A stretch of DNA of 42,132 bases from Candidatus Pullibacteroides excrementavium (GTDB lineage Bacteria; Bacteroidota; Bacteroidia; Bacteroidales; P3). This document shows positions 8,850 through 18,317 of this stretch, piece by piece. The notes below the pieces were generated by a model that was given only the letters and a program-made list of their open reading frames with translations, ran no database searches and was not told the DNA's origin. The number at the start of each line of letters is the position of its first letter. Position 1 is the stretch's first letter. The translations under genes were made by a program, and so were the position numbers. Location: positions 1 to 42,132 of the forward strand of contig JADIMZ010000013.1 in assembly GCA_017694335.1 (NCBI GenBank), in the 5' to 3' direction.

Positions 8850-10241
8850 CTATTCCTTGGCACAAGCTTCTTCCACTTCGGCCACCGTCTTGGGAATCGG
8901 CTGCCCCAGCACCTTGCAGCCCTTCTCGGTAATCAACACATCGTCCTCGATGCGGATACCGCCGAAATCCTTGTAGGCTTCCACCTTGTCGTAATCGATA
9001 TACTGAGTAAACTTATCCTTGCTCCGCCACATGTCGATCAATGCCGGAATGAAATAGATGCCCGGTTCCACCGTCAGCACGAAGCCCGACTGCAACCTAC
9101 GTCCCAGACGCAGATAAGACAGGCCGAATTGGTCGGAACGCTTGATTTCGTCATCATAGCCGAACAGGTTCTCGCCCATGTTTTCCATATCATGGACATC
9201 CAAGCCCATCATGTGACCCAAGCCGTGCGGCATGAACATGGCGTGAGCTCCTTCCATCACCGCCTGCTCGATATCGCCCTTCATTAGGCCGAGATCCTTC
9301 AAGCCCTGCGCAATCACCTTGCAAGCCGCAATATGGTAATCACGGTAAGGCAGACCCGGCTTCAAGGTCTCAATCGTGGTCATGTTGGCCTTCAGGACAA
9401 TCTCGTAAATCTCCTTCTGACGGGCATTGAACTTGCCGCCCACCGGGGTGGAACGGGTAATGTCCGAACAGTAGTTGCTATGGGCTTCAGCCCCCACGTC
9501 GGCCACCATCATGCGGCCTTCCTTGAGCGGATTGCTATGGTCATGGTTATGCAACGTCTGCCCGTTGATCGACACAATCGGAGGGAAGGACATCCCGCCG
9601 TGGTGACGCAAGGCAATGCCTTCCATCGCACCGGCAACCTGGTATTCGTAAGCCCCCGGTTTGCACATCTTCATCGCGGTAGTATGCATCTTGTAGGCAA
9701 TATCCATCGCGATTTCGATTTCGGCCAGTTCTTCCTTGCCCTTGATGGAACGCTGGTCGGAAATAGCCTTGATCAGTTCCACCGACTGGCTGTCTTTCAG
9801 CTTGGCTACCGGTATCGAAAGCCATTCGCTCATCTTCTGGGCAATCTGCATATTGTACGGCGCCACGAAATGCACCCGCCGACGGCTCAAAGCCGCCTTA
9901 TGCAACAGATTGCGCAATTCCTCTACCGGAGCGGTATCCGCGATGCCCACTTCGGCCGCCATGTCGGCCACCGAAGGCAGATGCCCCATCCAGATGATGT
10001 CGTCCATCGTCAGGTCGTCGGCATAGAGATAATCCTTGTCAGCATCCAAATCGATTACCCCGTACATGTCCGGCTTCTGCAAACCGAAGAAATACAGGAA
10101 ATTGCTATCCTGCCTGAACGGATAAGTATTGCCAGCGTAATTGCAAGGCACTTCGGGATTGCCCGGAAAGAAAACCAGCCCGCCCTTCAAGCTCTGCCTC
10201 AACTTGGCACGACGAGCGGCATAAATCTTTTTATCAAACAT
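8850..10241 (-). CDS. Aminopeptidase P family metallopeptidase (Xaa-Pro aminopeptidase)
   Basis: 463 aa; VADVGAEAHSNYCSDITRS, HGLGHMMGLDVHD, TVEPGIYF motifs. Confidence 0.95.
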   Translation of the reverse strand: MFDKKIYAARRAKLRQSLKGGLVFFPGNPEVPCNYAGNTYPFRQDSNFLYFFGLQKPDMYGVIDLDADKDYLYADDLTMDDIIWMGHLPSVADMAAEVGIADTAPVEELRNLLHKAALSRRRVHFVAPYNMQIAQKMSEWLSIPVAKLKDSQSVELIKAISDQRSIKGKEELAEIEIAMDIAYKMHTTAMKMCKPGAYEYQVAGAMEGIALRHHGGMSFPPIVSINGQTLHNHDHSNPLKEGRMMVADVGAEAHSNYCSDITRSTPVGGKFNARQKEIYEIVLKANMTTIETLKPGLPYRDYHIAACKVIAQGLKDLGLMKGDIEQAVMEGAHAMFMPHGLGHMMGLDVHDMENMGENLFGYDDEIKRSDQFGLSYLRLGRRLQSGFVLTVEPGIYFIPALIDMWRSKDKFTQYIDYDKVEAYKDFGGIRIEDDVLITEKGCKVLGQPIPKTVAEVEEACAKE

Positions 10242-10396
10242 AATCTGCTATTAATAGGATTGCAAAAACAAGCTCTTACCCTCGCAAACATCTTAATCGC
10301 AAGATAATGCAAGGGCACGAAACCTGTTTTCACTGAACTTGTCTGGCACAAAGATACGAAATTTTCCTGCCGGTTCATATCAAAAACCGACGAAAC

Positions 10397-12847
10397 CTAT
10401 CCGAGCCCGCCAATAAGGCTGCCTGCCTGATACACGATAAACGACACAATCCAAGCCACTGCCGTAGTATAGAAAGCCATGAAAATAGCCCATTTCCAGC
10501 TACCGCTCTCCCGCGCCACGGTAGAAAAGACCCCGATACAAGGGAAATAGAGCAGAACGAACATCAAAAAGGACAGAGCGGTTACCGCAGTAAACGAGCT
10601 TGCCGGATCCATGATCATGCTCATGGTGCTAACTACCACTTCCTTAGCCGAAATACCCGCCAACAGGCAGACTCCCATCTCCCAGTTCATGCCCAACGGC
10701 CGTATCACCGGTTCGATAAAACGCCCGATCCGGCTCAGATAGGATTGTTCCAGATGCTCTTTATCCAGTTGCGCCTGCATTTCAGCGGTCACTTCCACGC
10801 CCGCCGGAGCTTCAGGCCCTACCGGGAAATAACCCAACGCCCAAACTATAATCGAAGCAAGCAAGATGATACCCCCGATTTTCTTCAAATACTGCTTGCC
10901 TCGAACCCAAAGGCTGCGCCCCACCGAACGCCAGGTCGGCCAGCGGTAAGGCGGCATTTCCATCACAAAAGGGCTGTCGAAAGCTTTCAGAATCGTATGC
11001 CGGAACAACAAGGCCGACAAAATCGACACCAGAATCCCGAACAGGTAAAGCAAGAATATCACCGTACCGGCATGTTTCGGGAAAAACAGGCCCACCAACA
11101 GCACATAAACCGGAAGACGAGCGCTGCAAGACATAAAGGGGATAATCAGCATCGTAATCAACCGGTCCTTCCGGCTCTCAATCGTCCGGGTAGCCATGAT
11201 GGCCGGCACATTGCAGCCGAAACCGATAATCATCGGGATGAACGACTTGCCGTGCAAGCCTATCGTATGCATCAATTTGTCCATGATGAATGCCACCCTC
11301 GCCATATAGCCGGTGGATTCCATAATAGAAACGAAGAAAAACAGAATCAATATATTAGGAAGAAACACAAGCACACCGCCAGCTCCCTGTACGACCCCGT
11401 CCACTAAAACCGCCCGGAAGATATTGTCGGGCAGAACGCTATTGAGCCAACCTGCCAGCCAAGCCACTCCGGCATCGATCCAGTCCATCGGATACTGCCC
11501 TACGGTAAATGTGGCCTGGAACATGATCCATAAGAAAGCCAAAAAGATAGGGAAACCCCAAATCCGATGGGTCAGAATCCTGTCCAGCCGTTCCGTCATC
11601 CGTCGGCGGGAAGAGGCCACAACCGCGCCTCCCTCTTCTTTGAGGCCGGAATCCGCATCATGAGCCTCTTTCCTGACCGAATCCGCCCTAGATGCAGGCT
11701 TGTAGGCTTCGCGCAAAGCTCCCCGCACAAAAGCGTAACGGTAATCGGCGAACACTTGGTCCACGTCCTCTCCAAAAAGTTTCTGCAAGCGCACACCTTC
11801 GGTTCCAGCCATGGATTTCAAATCTTCCAGATTTTCCAGGATATGGGCCTTTTCAATCCATTCGGTGTCGCCTTCCAGCAACTTGATGGCCAAATAACGG
11901 GAAGAATAAATCTGATCGTACCAAGGGTCTTTCCATATCTCCTCTTGCAGCAACCTCAAACTGTTCTCCACTTCCTCAGCATATGGAATATGCACATGGC
12001 GGACCGTCGTGTCCCGATCCTCATTGACTTCGATAATTTTATCGAGCAAGGCATCAACCCCCTTCTTGGTCCGCCCCACCGTCGGCACAATGGGCATCCC
12101 TATCAGCACGCCAAGACGAGCCATATCCAAAACCGCTCCGGAAGCCTGCAACTCATCGTACATGTTCAGCGCCATGACACCTCGGTAGTCCATGTCAATC
12201 AACTGCGTGGTCATATACAGGTTCCGTTCCAAATTGGAAGCATCCACCACATTGACCAAGACATCGGGCTTGTGTTCCAGCAGGTAGGCCATCACCAATT
12301 TTTCTTCCGGAGAATAGGGCGACAAGGAATAAGTGCCCGGCAGGTCGGTCAGACGAATCTGATGGCCTTTGTATGCGAACTCTACCGTCTTGGTATCGAC
12401 AGTGACCCCGCTATAATTGCCCACATGCTCGAAAGCCCCCGAAAGCGCGTTATACAACGAAGTCTTTCCGGTATTGGGGTTGCCCACCATGCAGACTTCG
12501 ATAACCGAATGGCTGTCAATCGCTTTTTCCAAAGGTTCCGCCTGCGGGTCCTGACGCGGATCAAGGCAAGCCACCTGCCCGGTCTTCAACTCGGTATACT
12601 TCAAAGCCTCTTCGGGTGTACACACCAAAACCTCCACTTGCCCGGCTTCAGCCCGACGCAAGGATATCTCGCTATCCAAAACTCGGAATTCCACGGGGTC
12701 TTTCAAAGGGGCCGACCTCAGTACGGTGACCATTTGCCCGCGGACAAACCCCATCTCGATAATTCTATGACGGAATGCCCCGCGTCCTTTCACCTTCAGA
12801 ATCATGGCCTGCTGGCCTTCTTTCAAATCGTTCAACGTCATAATCAA
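10397..12847 (-). CDS. feoB: Ferrous iron transporter B with fused N-terminal FeoA domain
   Basis: 816 aa; FeoA-like N-terminus, GNPNTGKTSLYN G1, LTDLPGTYSL G3, membrane gate domains. Confidence 0.95.
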   Translation of the reverse strand: MIMTLNDLKEGQQAMILKVKGRGAFRHRIIEMGFVRGQMVTVLRSAPLKDPVEFRVLDSEISLRRAEAGQVEVLVCTPEEALKYTELKTGQVACLDPRQDPQAEPLEKAIDSHSVIEVCMVGNPNTGKTSLYNALSGAFEHVGNYSGVTVDTKTVEFAYKGHQIRLTDLPGTYSLSPYSPEEKLVMAYLLEHKPDVLVNVVDASNLERNLYMTTQLIDMDYRGVMALNMYDELQASGAVLDMARLGVLIGMPIVPTVGRTKKGVDALLDKIIEVNEDRDTTVRHVHIPYAEEVENSLRLLQEEIWKDPWYDQIYSSRYLAIKLLEGDTEWIEKAHILENLEDLKSMAGTEGVRLQKLFGEDVDQVFADYRYAFVRGALREAYKPASRADSVRKEAHDADSGLKEEGGAVVASSRRRMTERLDRILTHRIWGFPIFLAFLWIMFQATFTVGQYPMDWIDAGVAWLAGWLNSVLPDNIFRAVLVDGVVQGAGGVLVFLPNILILFFFVSIMESTGYMARVAFIMDKLMHTIGLHGKSFIPMIIGFGCNVPAIMATRTIESRKDRLITMLIIPFMSCSARLPVYVLLVGLFFPKHAGTVIFLLYLFGILVSILSALLFRHTILKAFDSPFVMEMPPYRWPTWRSVGRSLWVRGKQYLKKIGGIILLASIIVWALGYFPVGPEAPAGVEVTAEMQAQLDKEHLEQSYLSRIGRFIEPVIRPLGMNWEMGVCLLAGISAKEVVVSTMSMIMDPASSFTAVTALSFLMFVLLYFPCIGVFSTVARESGSWKWAIFMAFYTTAVAWIVSFIVYQAGSLIGGLG

Positions 12848-12914
12848 TCCTTTCTCAATAAATCTTCCTCTCCGGAAAATCCGGGCGAAAATAAATCATC
12901 CGCCACTGGAATGC

Positions 12915-12934
12915 AATACCTACATCTAGGTATT
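12915..12934. promoter_or_regulatory. Perfect inverted repeat upstream of feoB, candidate operator
   Basis: AATACCTA-CATC-TAGGTATT, 8-bp perfect arms, 68-87 nt upstream of feoB start. Confidence 0.45.
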
Positions 12935-12957
12935 TTAAGTCCGGAACGGACCGACAA

Positions 12958-12990
12958 AAAAACGCCGCAAACCGAAGCTTGCAGCGTTTC
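12958..12990 (-). terminator. Terminator hairpin downstream of DUF4270 gene
   Basis: - strand AACGCTGCAAG..TTTGCGGCGTT followed by T-run. Confidence 0.65.
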
Positions 12991-13023
12991 CCTTTTCCGT
13001 CCATGGAACTCCCGCACATCCCA

Positions 13024-14439
13024 TCAATTCACGGAATCATTGATAACGGTATAAATCACCTCCAGCCGCATATAATTCTTTTCTGCCCGAGGCCCATAGA
13101 GGACCACGCGCGTCGGCTCTTCGTAACGATCCTCCGAGATGGGCGCAACATCCACATAACCAAGAAAATTAGTCCGGTTTGCCGTATCAAGGGTAGTCAG
13201 ATAGACCAGCTTCTGGTAATAACGGGTCACATTGAGACGATATTCCCCGGCATCCTCATCGTAATAGCCTCCCGGATTAGACGCATCGGGCAAATCGGAT
13301 TCCATCGCCTTGCCATAATAGAGGAATCCCTGCAACTGCGCCGGATATCCTATATCGGATTCTTTCCCTTTGTCCACATTCTTCAACACGAGCACCGCTT
13401 GGTTAATCACTACCTTGTCCCCGTCTATTTCGGTGGGGAAATCGGGAATCCGGAACCGCACCCGGCTTCCCCCGGATCCTTCTATATACAGGCGCTGGCC
13501 TCCATCGGCCGTATCCCCCGGATTCTCCATCTGGTTCTTATACAATGGATCCATAGAACGGGACCGGTCCCTTATCACCTGAGTGAACCGCATGGGGCCT
13601 AATATGAAATCCTGATAGGAGGTGCCATTTTCATCCCCGTCGAAGTATACCGTAATCATGGCTCCTTCGGCATAGAGGTTCGACACCAGGAAAGCGATGC
13701 TCTCGTTCTCGCTATTGCAAGGATCCACTTTTAAATACAAGCCTTTGAAATACTTGGGCAAAGAGGAAATATCTTCTTGCTCCGTAGCACTCATCGACTG
13801 GACGCAATTCAGCAACTTGGTTCCAAAACTATTATCCAAACGAACCCTCAAATCCGGAATTACCGTGGTCGCTACCCCGTCAACCGTATCGGTCACCGTA
13901 TCGTAAGGCTTCGGATAAACCGTAATGGGGCCGCTAAGTGCCACCGGATTATACTTTACTTGATAATTGGACGAATACGCGCTATCCGCGCCAACCCCGT
14001 CCACCAAATCCTCTGTCACTTCGTACAGAGAAAAAGTCATCGAACGGCCGTCCATCCGCTTATGCTTGGGATAAAAACCCGGATAAGGCAAGTTCAGAAC
14101 CACCGAATCCACCCTGAAATCCGGCCCGAGGTCTCCTGCATGGTACGCCGTGTCCGTAGTACGCTGGGTCAGCAGCTGGACCACCAGATTATAAGTGGCC
14201 CCGCCAAAAACCGGACTGTATGTGGCCCCCAGCAGGACATCGCTTCCGTTCTGCAGTATCAAAGAGTCGTCGGAAACACTGAACGCTTCTATGCGAAAAG
14301 CAGTATCATACTTAGCCTCCAGAAGGCTGTCATCATGCATCCCGTTTCCCAAGATGGAATCCGGGTCTGTCTTGCACGCTATCGACATAACCAGAATTGC
14401 CGAGAGAATAGCCCACAAGCCTTTTTTGGAAAAATTCAT
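13024..14439 (-). CDS. DUF4270 family lipoprotein
   Basis: 471 aa; lipobox-like MSIACKTDPDSILG N-terminus; adjacent to short glycogen/starch synthase as commonly seen in Bacteroidetes. Confidence 0.75.
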   Translation of the reverse strand: MNFSKKGLWAILSAILVMSIACKTDPDSILGNGMHDDSLLEAKYDTAFRIEAFSVSDDSLILQNGSDVLLGATYSPVFGGATYNLVVQLLTQRTTDTAYHAGDLGPDFRVDSVVLNLPYPGFYPKHKRMDGRSMTFSLYEVTEDLVDGVGADSAYSSNYQVKYNPVALSGPITVYPKPYDTVTDTVDGVATTVIPDLRVRLDNSFGTKLLNCVQSMSATEQEDISSLPKYFKGLYLKVDPCNSENESIAFLVSNLYAEGAMITVYFDGDENGTSYQDFILGPMRFTQVIRDRSRSMDPLYKNQMENPGDTADGGQRLYIEGSGGSRVRFRIPDFPTEIDGDKVVINQAVLVLKNVDKGKESDIGYPAQLQGFLYYGKAMESDLPDASNPGGYYDEDAGEYRLNVTRYYQKLVYLTTLDTANRTNFLGYVDVAPISEDRYEEPTRVVLYGPRAEKNYMRLEVIYTVINDSVN

Positions 14440-14447
14440 GGATCAAA

Positions 14448-15269
14448 CTATTTCTTTTTCTTCAGAAACTTTGCGTAAAAAGCGTTGACACTTTCCACAT
14501 AGCCTTCATCGCCGGGATATTCCAGAACCGGTTTTTTCGTGCTTCCGACCAATTCCCCCAGCCAGGAATCGGAGCCCGCCCCGGCATCCCCGTAAATAAG
14601 CCCGTCGGAAAAATCTATCGCCATGCGTGTCAAATCCCGAAAGGAAAAATGCCCGTACGGATTGATATCCCGGTTGGAGACATTATCGAACGCCAGTTTT
14701 TTAGGAAATTCGGGAGGGAACTCCCCTTCGAAGCCTTCCGGATACAGGGTCGTAATAATCTTCGTATGGGAAAACAGCGGGCTGTCCTTATATATCCTTT
14801 TCACATACAACGGCAGCAACGAAGAGAACCAGCCGCTGCAATGGATTATATCCGGAGCCCAGGCCAGTTTCTTGACGGTTTCCAGCACGCCTCGGGCAAA
14901 GAATATGCATTTCTCGTCATTATCGGGATAAAAAACACCCTCCTTATCGTAGAACATATTCTTTTTATAAAAGAATTCCTCATTATCAATAAAGTAAATC
15001 TGCATCCTCGCGGACTGGATCGATGCCACCTTAATAATCAAAGGATGATCGGTATCATTGATAATCAAGTTAATGCCAGAAAGTCGAATCACTTCATGCA
15101 ACTGGTTCCGCCGCTCGTTGATGACGCCGTATCGAGGCATGAAGGTACGGATCTCATTCCCCTGCTCTTGAATCCCTTGCGGAAGGAAACGTCCCACTTT
15201 CGACATCGGGGTCTCTTCCGTATAAGGGAAAATCTCCTGGTTGACAAATAATATCTTCGGCTTATCCAT
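14448..15269 (-). CDS. Short glycogen/starch synthase-like protein (GT5 N-terminal catalytic domain)
   Basis: Start at MDKPKILFVNQEIFPYTEETPMSKVGRFLPQGIQEQG. Confidence 0.8.
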   Translation of the reverse strand: MDKPKILFVNQEIFPYTEETPMSKVGRFLPQGIQEQGNEIRTFMPRYGVINERRNQLHEVIRLSGINLIINDTDHPLIIKVASIQSARMQIYFIDNEEFFYKKNMFYDKEGVFYPDNDEKCIFFARGVLETVKKLAWAPDIIHCSGWFSSLLPLYVKRIYKDSPLFSHTKIITTLYPEGFEGEFPPEFPKKLAFDNVSNRDINPYGHFSFRDLTRMAIDFSDGLIYGDAGAGSDSWLGELVGSTKKPVLEYPGDEGYVESVNAFYAKFLKKKK

Positions 15270-15405
15270 TACAATTAGGTTTTTCTGCCTTCGGGAAACA
15301 CAACTTGAGCCTAATGCACGCATTATGCCAAGAAACCATTTCAAGGACAGACTCTTGCATGACTCATGCCCGGGAAAAACGAACATGACACAACACAAGG
15401 TTTTG

Positions 15406-15413
15406 CAAAGTTA
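15406..15413 (-). promoter_or_regulatory. Predicted -7 box of glgA-like gene
   Basis: TAACTTTG (TAnnTTTG) on - strand. Confidence 0.35.
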
Positions 15414-15544
15414 CAAAAAAATCGCCACTCCATCAAGACTCCCTTCCAAAGCCATAGCATGTCAATTTTTTGACTATCAATTTATTTTTTGCAATTCACT
15501 CAAAAGTATTCATAGGAATACATTGTCTTCCTGCGAAAAAATTG

Positions 15545-15552
15545 TATTTTTG
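15545..15552 (+). promoter_or_regulatory. Predicted -7 box of candidate ncRNA
   Basis: TATTTTTG with ATTG at 15522-15525 (19-nt spacer) as -33-like element. Confidence 0.45.
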
Positions 15553-15557
15553 TTGTT

Positions 15558-15772
15558 TTGCATGGAGGTTGGAAACGCTTCCATCGGCCCTGCGGTGGGC
15601 TGTATCCGCGTTTTACGCCTCGAAGTCCTCTTCCCCAATGGGAAAATCGCCCGATGGAGGGAAGAGGCAGAATGGAATTCCTTCCAAGAATCCCGTTTCC
15701 TTGTCAGGAAAGGTTTGTTATCGGGAAAGCAGCACAAAACAGGAAACGTTTTAGGAATCCATCCTCCCCGCT
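15558..15772 (+). ncRNA. Candidate structured non-coding RNA, 6S RNA-like architecture
   Basis: GGAGGTTGG (15565-15573 region) pairs with CCATCCTCC (near 15758-15767); AAACGcTTCC pairs with GGAAaCGTTT; apical stem CCTCTTCCC (15627-15635)/GGGAAGAGG (15659-15667); own promoter; no convincing ORF. Confidence 0.4.
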
Positions 15773-15789
15773 TTGTTTAATATACTAAG

Positions 15790-17577
15790 ATGAATAAATT
15801 ATGGGTTTCCAAAGAAACAGAAGGAGACATACCAAAGAACCTACATCCTAATCCGCATATTGCCAAACTGTTATATCAGCGAGGCATTACAAGCCCGGAA
15901 ATGGCCGAACGCTTCTTTCATCCTCAAATCGAGCATCTTCACGATCCGTTCCTGATGAAGGACATGGACAAAGCGGTCGCCCGGTTGAAGAAAGCGGTCA
16001 ACGACGGTGAAAGGATATGTGTTTACGGGGATTATGATGTGGATGGAATCACTGCAGTTGCCTTGTTCTACCTTTTTTTGGAAAAAATCGTGGCCAATCC
16101 CGAAAGCCTGGGATTCTTCGTCCCGGACCGATACCTGGACGGGTACGGCCTTTCCAAACGGGGTGTCGATTACGCCTATGACAACAATGTGTCTTTGATG
16201 GTGGTCTTGGACTGCGGCATCAAAGCCAATGAGGAAGTGTTGTATGCCAAGGAAAAGGGCATCGATGTCATTGTCTGCGACCACCACTTGGCCGAAGGCG
16301 AAATTCCGCAAGCGTATGCGGTCTTGGATCCCAAGAGGGAAGACTGCCCTTATCCCTGCAAAGACCTATCCGGTTGCGGCGTCGGATTCAAACTGGTAAC
16401 AGCTTACTGCCTGGAATACGGCTTGAACCTCCGCCAATACGCCTATCCTCTATTGGACTTAGCTGCCATGAGCGTAGCCTCGGATATCGTCCCCATCCTG
16501 GGCGAGAACAGAGTGCTTTCCTATTTTGGACTGATGCTGCTCAACACGCATCCCCGCCCCGGGGTCCAAGCCTTGTTCGAACTGGCGAACATCAAACCGT
16601 TCCATACCGAAAACGCAAGCCGGACAGCTCCTCCTGCCAGAGGATGCACCCAACCCCGTTTCTTTACCCGAGAACTGACCACTAACGACCTGGTTTTCTC
16701 CTTAGGGCCCCGGCTCAATGCTGCCGGCCGCGTGCAGGACGGAAAGAACGCAGTCCGGTTGCTGCTTTGCAAGGACGAACGTTCAGCCCGGGAAATTGCC
16801 AAACTGATCGATGTGAACAACCGGGAAAGGAAAAACTTGGATCACCTGGCTACAGAAGAAGCATTGGAGCAAATCAAGCAGGACCCGGAAGCCGAAACCA
16901 AATCCTCCACCATCGTATTCAAGGAGTCCTGGAACCAAGGCATCATCGGCATCGTGGCTTCCCGATTGATTGAAACTTATTACCGGCCTACCATTGTGTT
17001 CACCACCACGGCAAATGCCGATAAAAACACCCTGGTCGGATCGGCTCGCTCCGTCAAGAACTTCAACATCTACGATGCTATCACCGCATGTTCCGAATTG
17101 CTGGAGCACTATGGCGGACACAAATACGCAGCAGGATTGACCATCAAGGCCGAGAACCTGCAAGCATTCATGTCCAAGTTCGAAAAAGTGGTCAAGGAGA
17201 CGCTCCAAGGTGAAGAACCGGCCCAGGAAATCGAAATCGACGATGAGCTGTTATTCGAAGAAATCACCCCTGAGCTAGTATCTGCCGTAAAGGAATTCGC
17301 ACCTTTCGGCCCCTTGAACCCGAACCCGATCTTCATCAGCACGCATATCAAAGACAATGGAAGCCGCCGGCTAAAGAACAACCATCTCAAGTTGTCCCTT
17401 TTCCAAACGAACTCCCGCTCTTATCCTATCAATGGCATTGCATTCCAGCAAGGGGATGCTTACGAGAAGATAAAGGAAGGGCATTCGTTCGATATTTGCT
17501 ACCATCTGGAGGAAAACACTTTCAATGGCATAACCAATATCCAGCTCAACGTCCAAGACATTAAAACGAATTTCTGA
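15790..17577 (+). CDS. recJ: Single-stranded-DNA-specific exonuclease RecJ
   Basis: 595 aa; ICVYGDYDVDGITAVALFYLF, VIVCDHHL, GPRLNAAGRV motifs. Confidence 0.95.
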   Translation: MNKLWVSKETEGDIPKNLHPNPHIAKLLYQRGITSPEMAERFFHPQIEHLHDPFLMKDMDKAVARLKKAVNDGERICVYGDYDVDGITAVALFYLFLEKIVANPESLGFFVPDRYLDGYGLSKRGVDYAYDNNVSLMVVLDCGIKANEEVLYAKEKGIDVIVCDHHLAEGEIPQAYAVLDPKREDCPYPCKDLSGCGVGFKLVTAYCLEYGLNLRQYAYPLLDLAAMSVASDIVPILGENRVLSYFGLMLLNTHPRPGVQALFELANIKPFHTENASRTAPPARGCTQPRFFTRELTTNDLVFSLGPRLNAAGRVQDGKNAVRLLLCKDERSAREIAKLIDVNNRERKNLDHLATEEALEQIKQDPEAETKSSTIVFKESWNQGIIGIVASRLIETYYRPTIVFTTTANADKNTLVGSARSVKNFNIYDAITACSELLEHYGGHKYAAGLTIKAENLQAFMSKFEKVVKETLQGEEPAQEIEIDDELLFEEITPELVSAVKEFAPFGPLNPNPIFISTHIKDNGSRRLKNNHLKLSLFQTNSRSYPINGIAFQQGDAYEKIKEGHSFDICYHLEENTFNGITNIQLNVQDIKTNF

Positions 17578-17687
17578 CAGGCATCTGCGGCGTTACGCGC
17601 GGGATTCGAAAATGCTCACGTACGTTAGTACGCTCCGCTTTTCTCACCCGTGCGTGCCTTGCAGCTGACTGCCAGAAATTCGTTTTA
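17562..17687. repeat. 126-bp quasi-palindrome between convergent recJ and riboflavin kinase genes
   Basis: TAAAACGAATTTCTG at left end, exact reverse complement CAGAAATTCGTTTTA at right end; interior CTGC..ACGC.CGGG..GAAAA..CGTAC also symmetric. Confidence 0.85.
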
Positions 17688-17747
17688 TTCCGTTCTCAAA
17701 AATATCCAATCCCGCCACACGACCCCGCGACGCCTCGCAGCCGTTCC

Positions 17748-18317
17748 TTATAAGTCCGTCTTGACACTTAAAACACGTTGCGCGGCGGATTTGTCGGCTG
17801 CCAGCTGGGCCTTGAGGGCTTCGAGAGAGGCGAATTTCCGCTCGCTGCGAATCCGGGAGACCAGTTCCACACGCAATCGGAGGCCATACAAATCGCCGGA
17901 AAAGCCGAAAAGGTGGGCTTCAATGCTGACCTCCGCGGACCGGCTCACCGTAGGACGGGTCCCCACGTTCAACATGGCATCGTAAACAGGCTTCCCCGAT
18001 TCTAGCGACCGGCCATCCTTGGCCGAAACCGATACCTCCTCTGTTCCCGTCGGCAAGACCCGAACCCGGCAAGCAAAGACACCGGCCGGCAAAACCGTGT
18101 CAGTCCGAATGTTCGCCGTCGGGAAACCTATTGTCCGCCCAAGCTGGTTGCCTTTGACCACCACGCCCTCGAAAACAAGCCCATGGCCATCGCAGCTATC
18201 CCGACCCTCTTCCGAAACATTCGACTCCCTGAGTCCGGTACCATCCTCTTTCATGGAAACCACCGGTTCATCCAAGACATCCAAACCGGCATCGACCCAA
18301 ACACCTTCCCTTAACAT
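17748..18317 (-). CDS. Riboflavin kinase domain protein (no FAD synthetase domain)
   Basis: 189 aa; GRTIGFPTANI, AMLNVGTRPTV, EAHLFGFSGDLYG, IRSERKFASLEALKAQLAAD. Confidence 0.85.
   Translation of the reverse strand: MLREGVWVDAGLDVLDEPVVSMKEDGTGLRESNVSEEGRDSCDGHGLVFEGVVVKGNQLGRTIGFPTANIRTDTVLPAGVFACRVRVLPTGTEEVSVSAKDGRSLESGKPVYDAMLNVGTRPTVSRSAEVSIEAHLFGFSGDLYGLRLRVELVSRIRSERKFASLEALKAQLAADKSAAQRVLSVKTDL

Noticed and set aside
11567-13054. 495-aa + strand ORF opposite feoB
   Set aside because: Shadow ORF antisense to feoB, no signal or domain motif.
15558-15788. Small + ORFs (76-94 aa) upstream of recJ
   Set aside because: Three overlapping frames, no conserved motif; the region is better explained as a structured RNA candidate.
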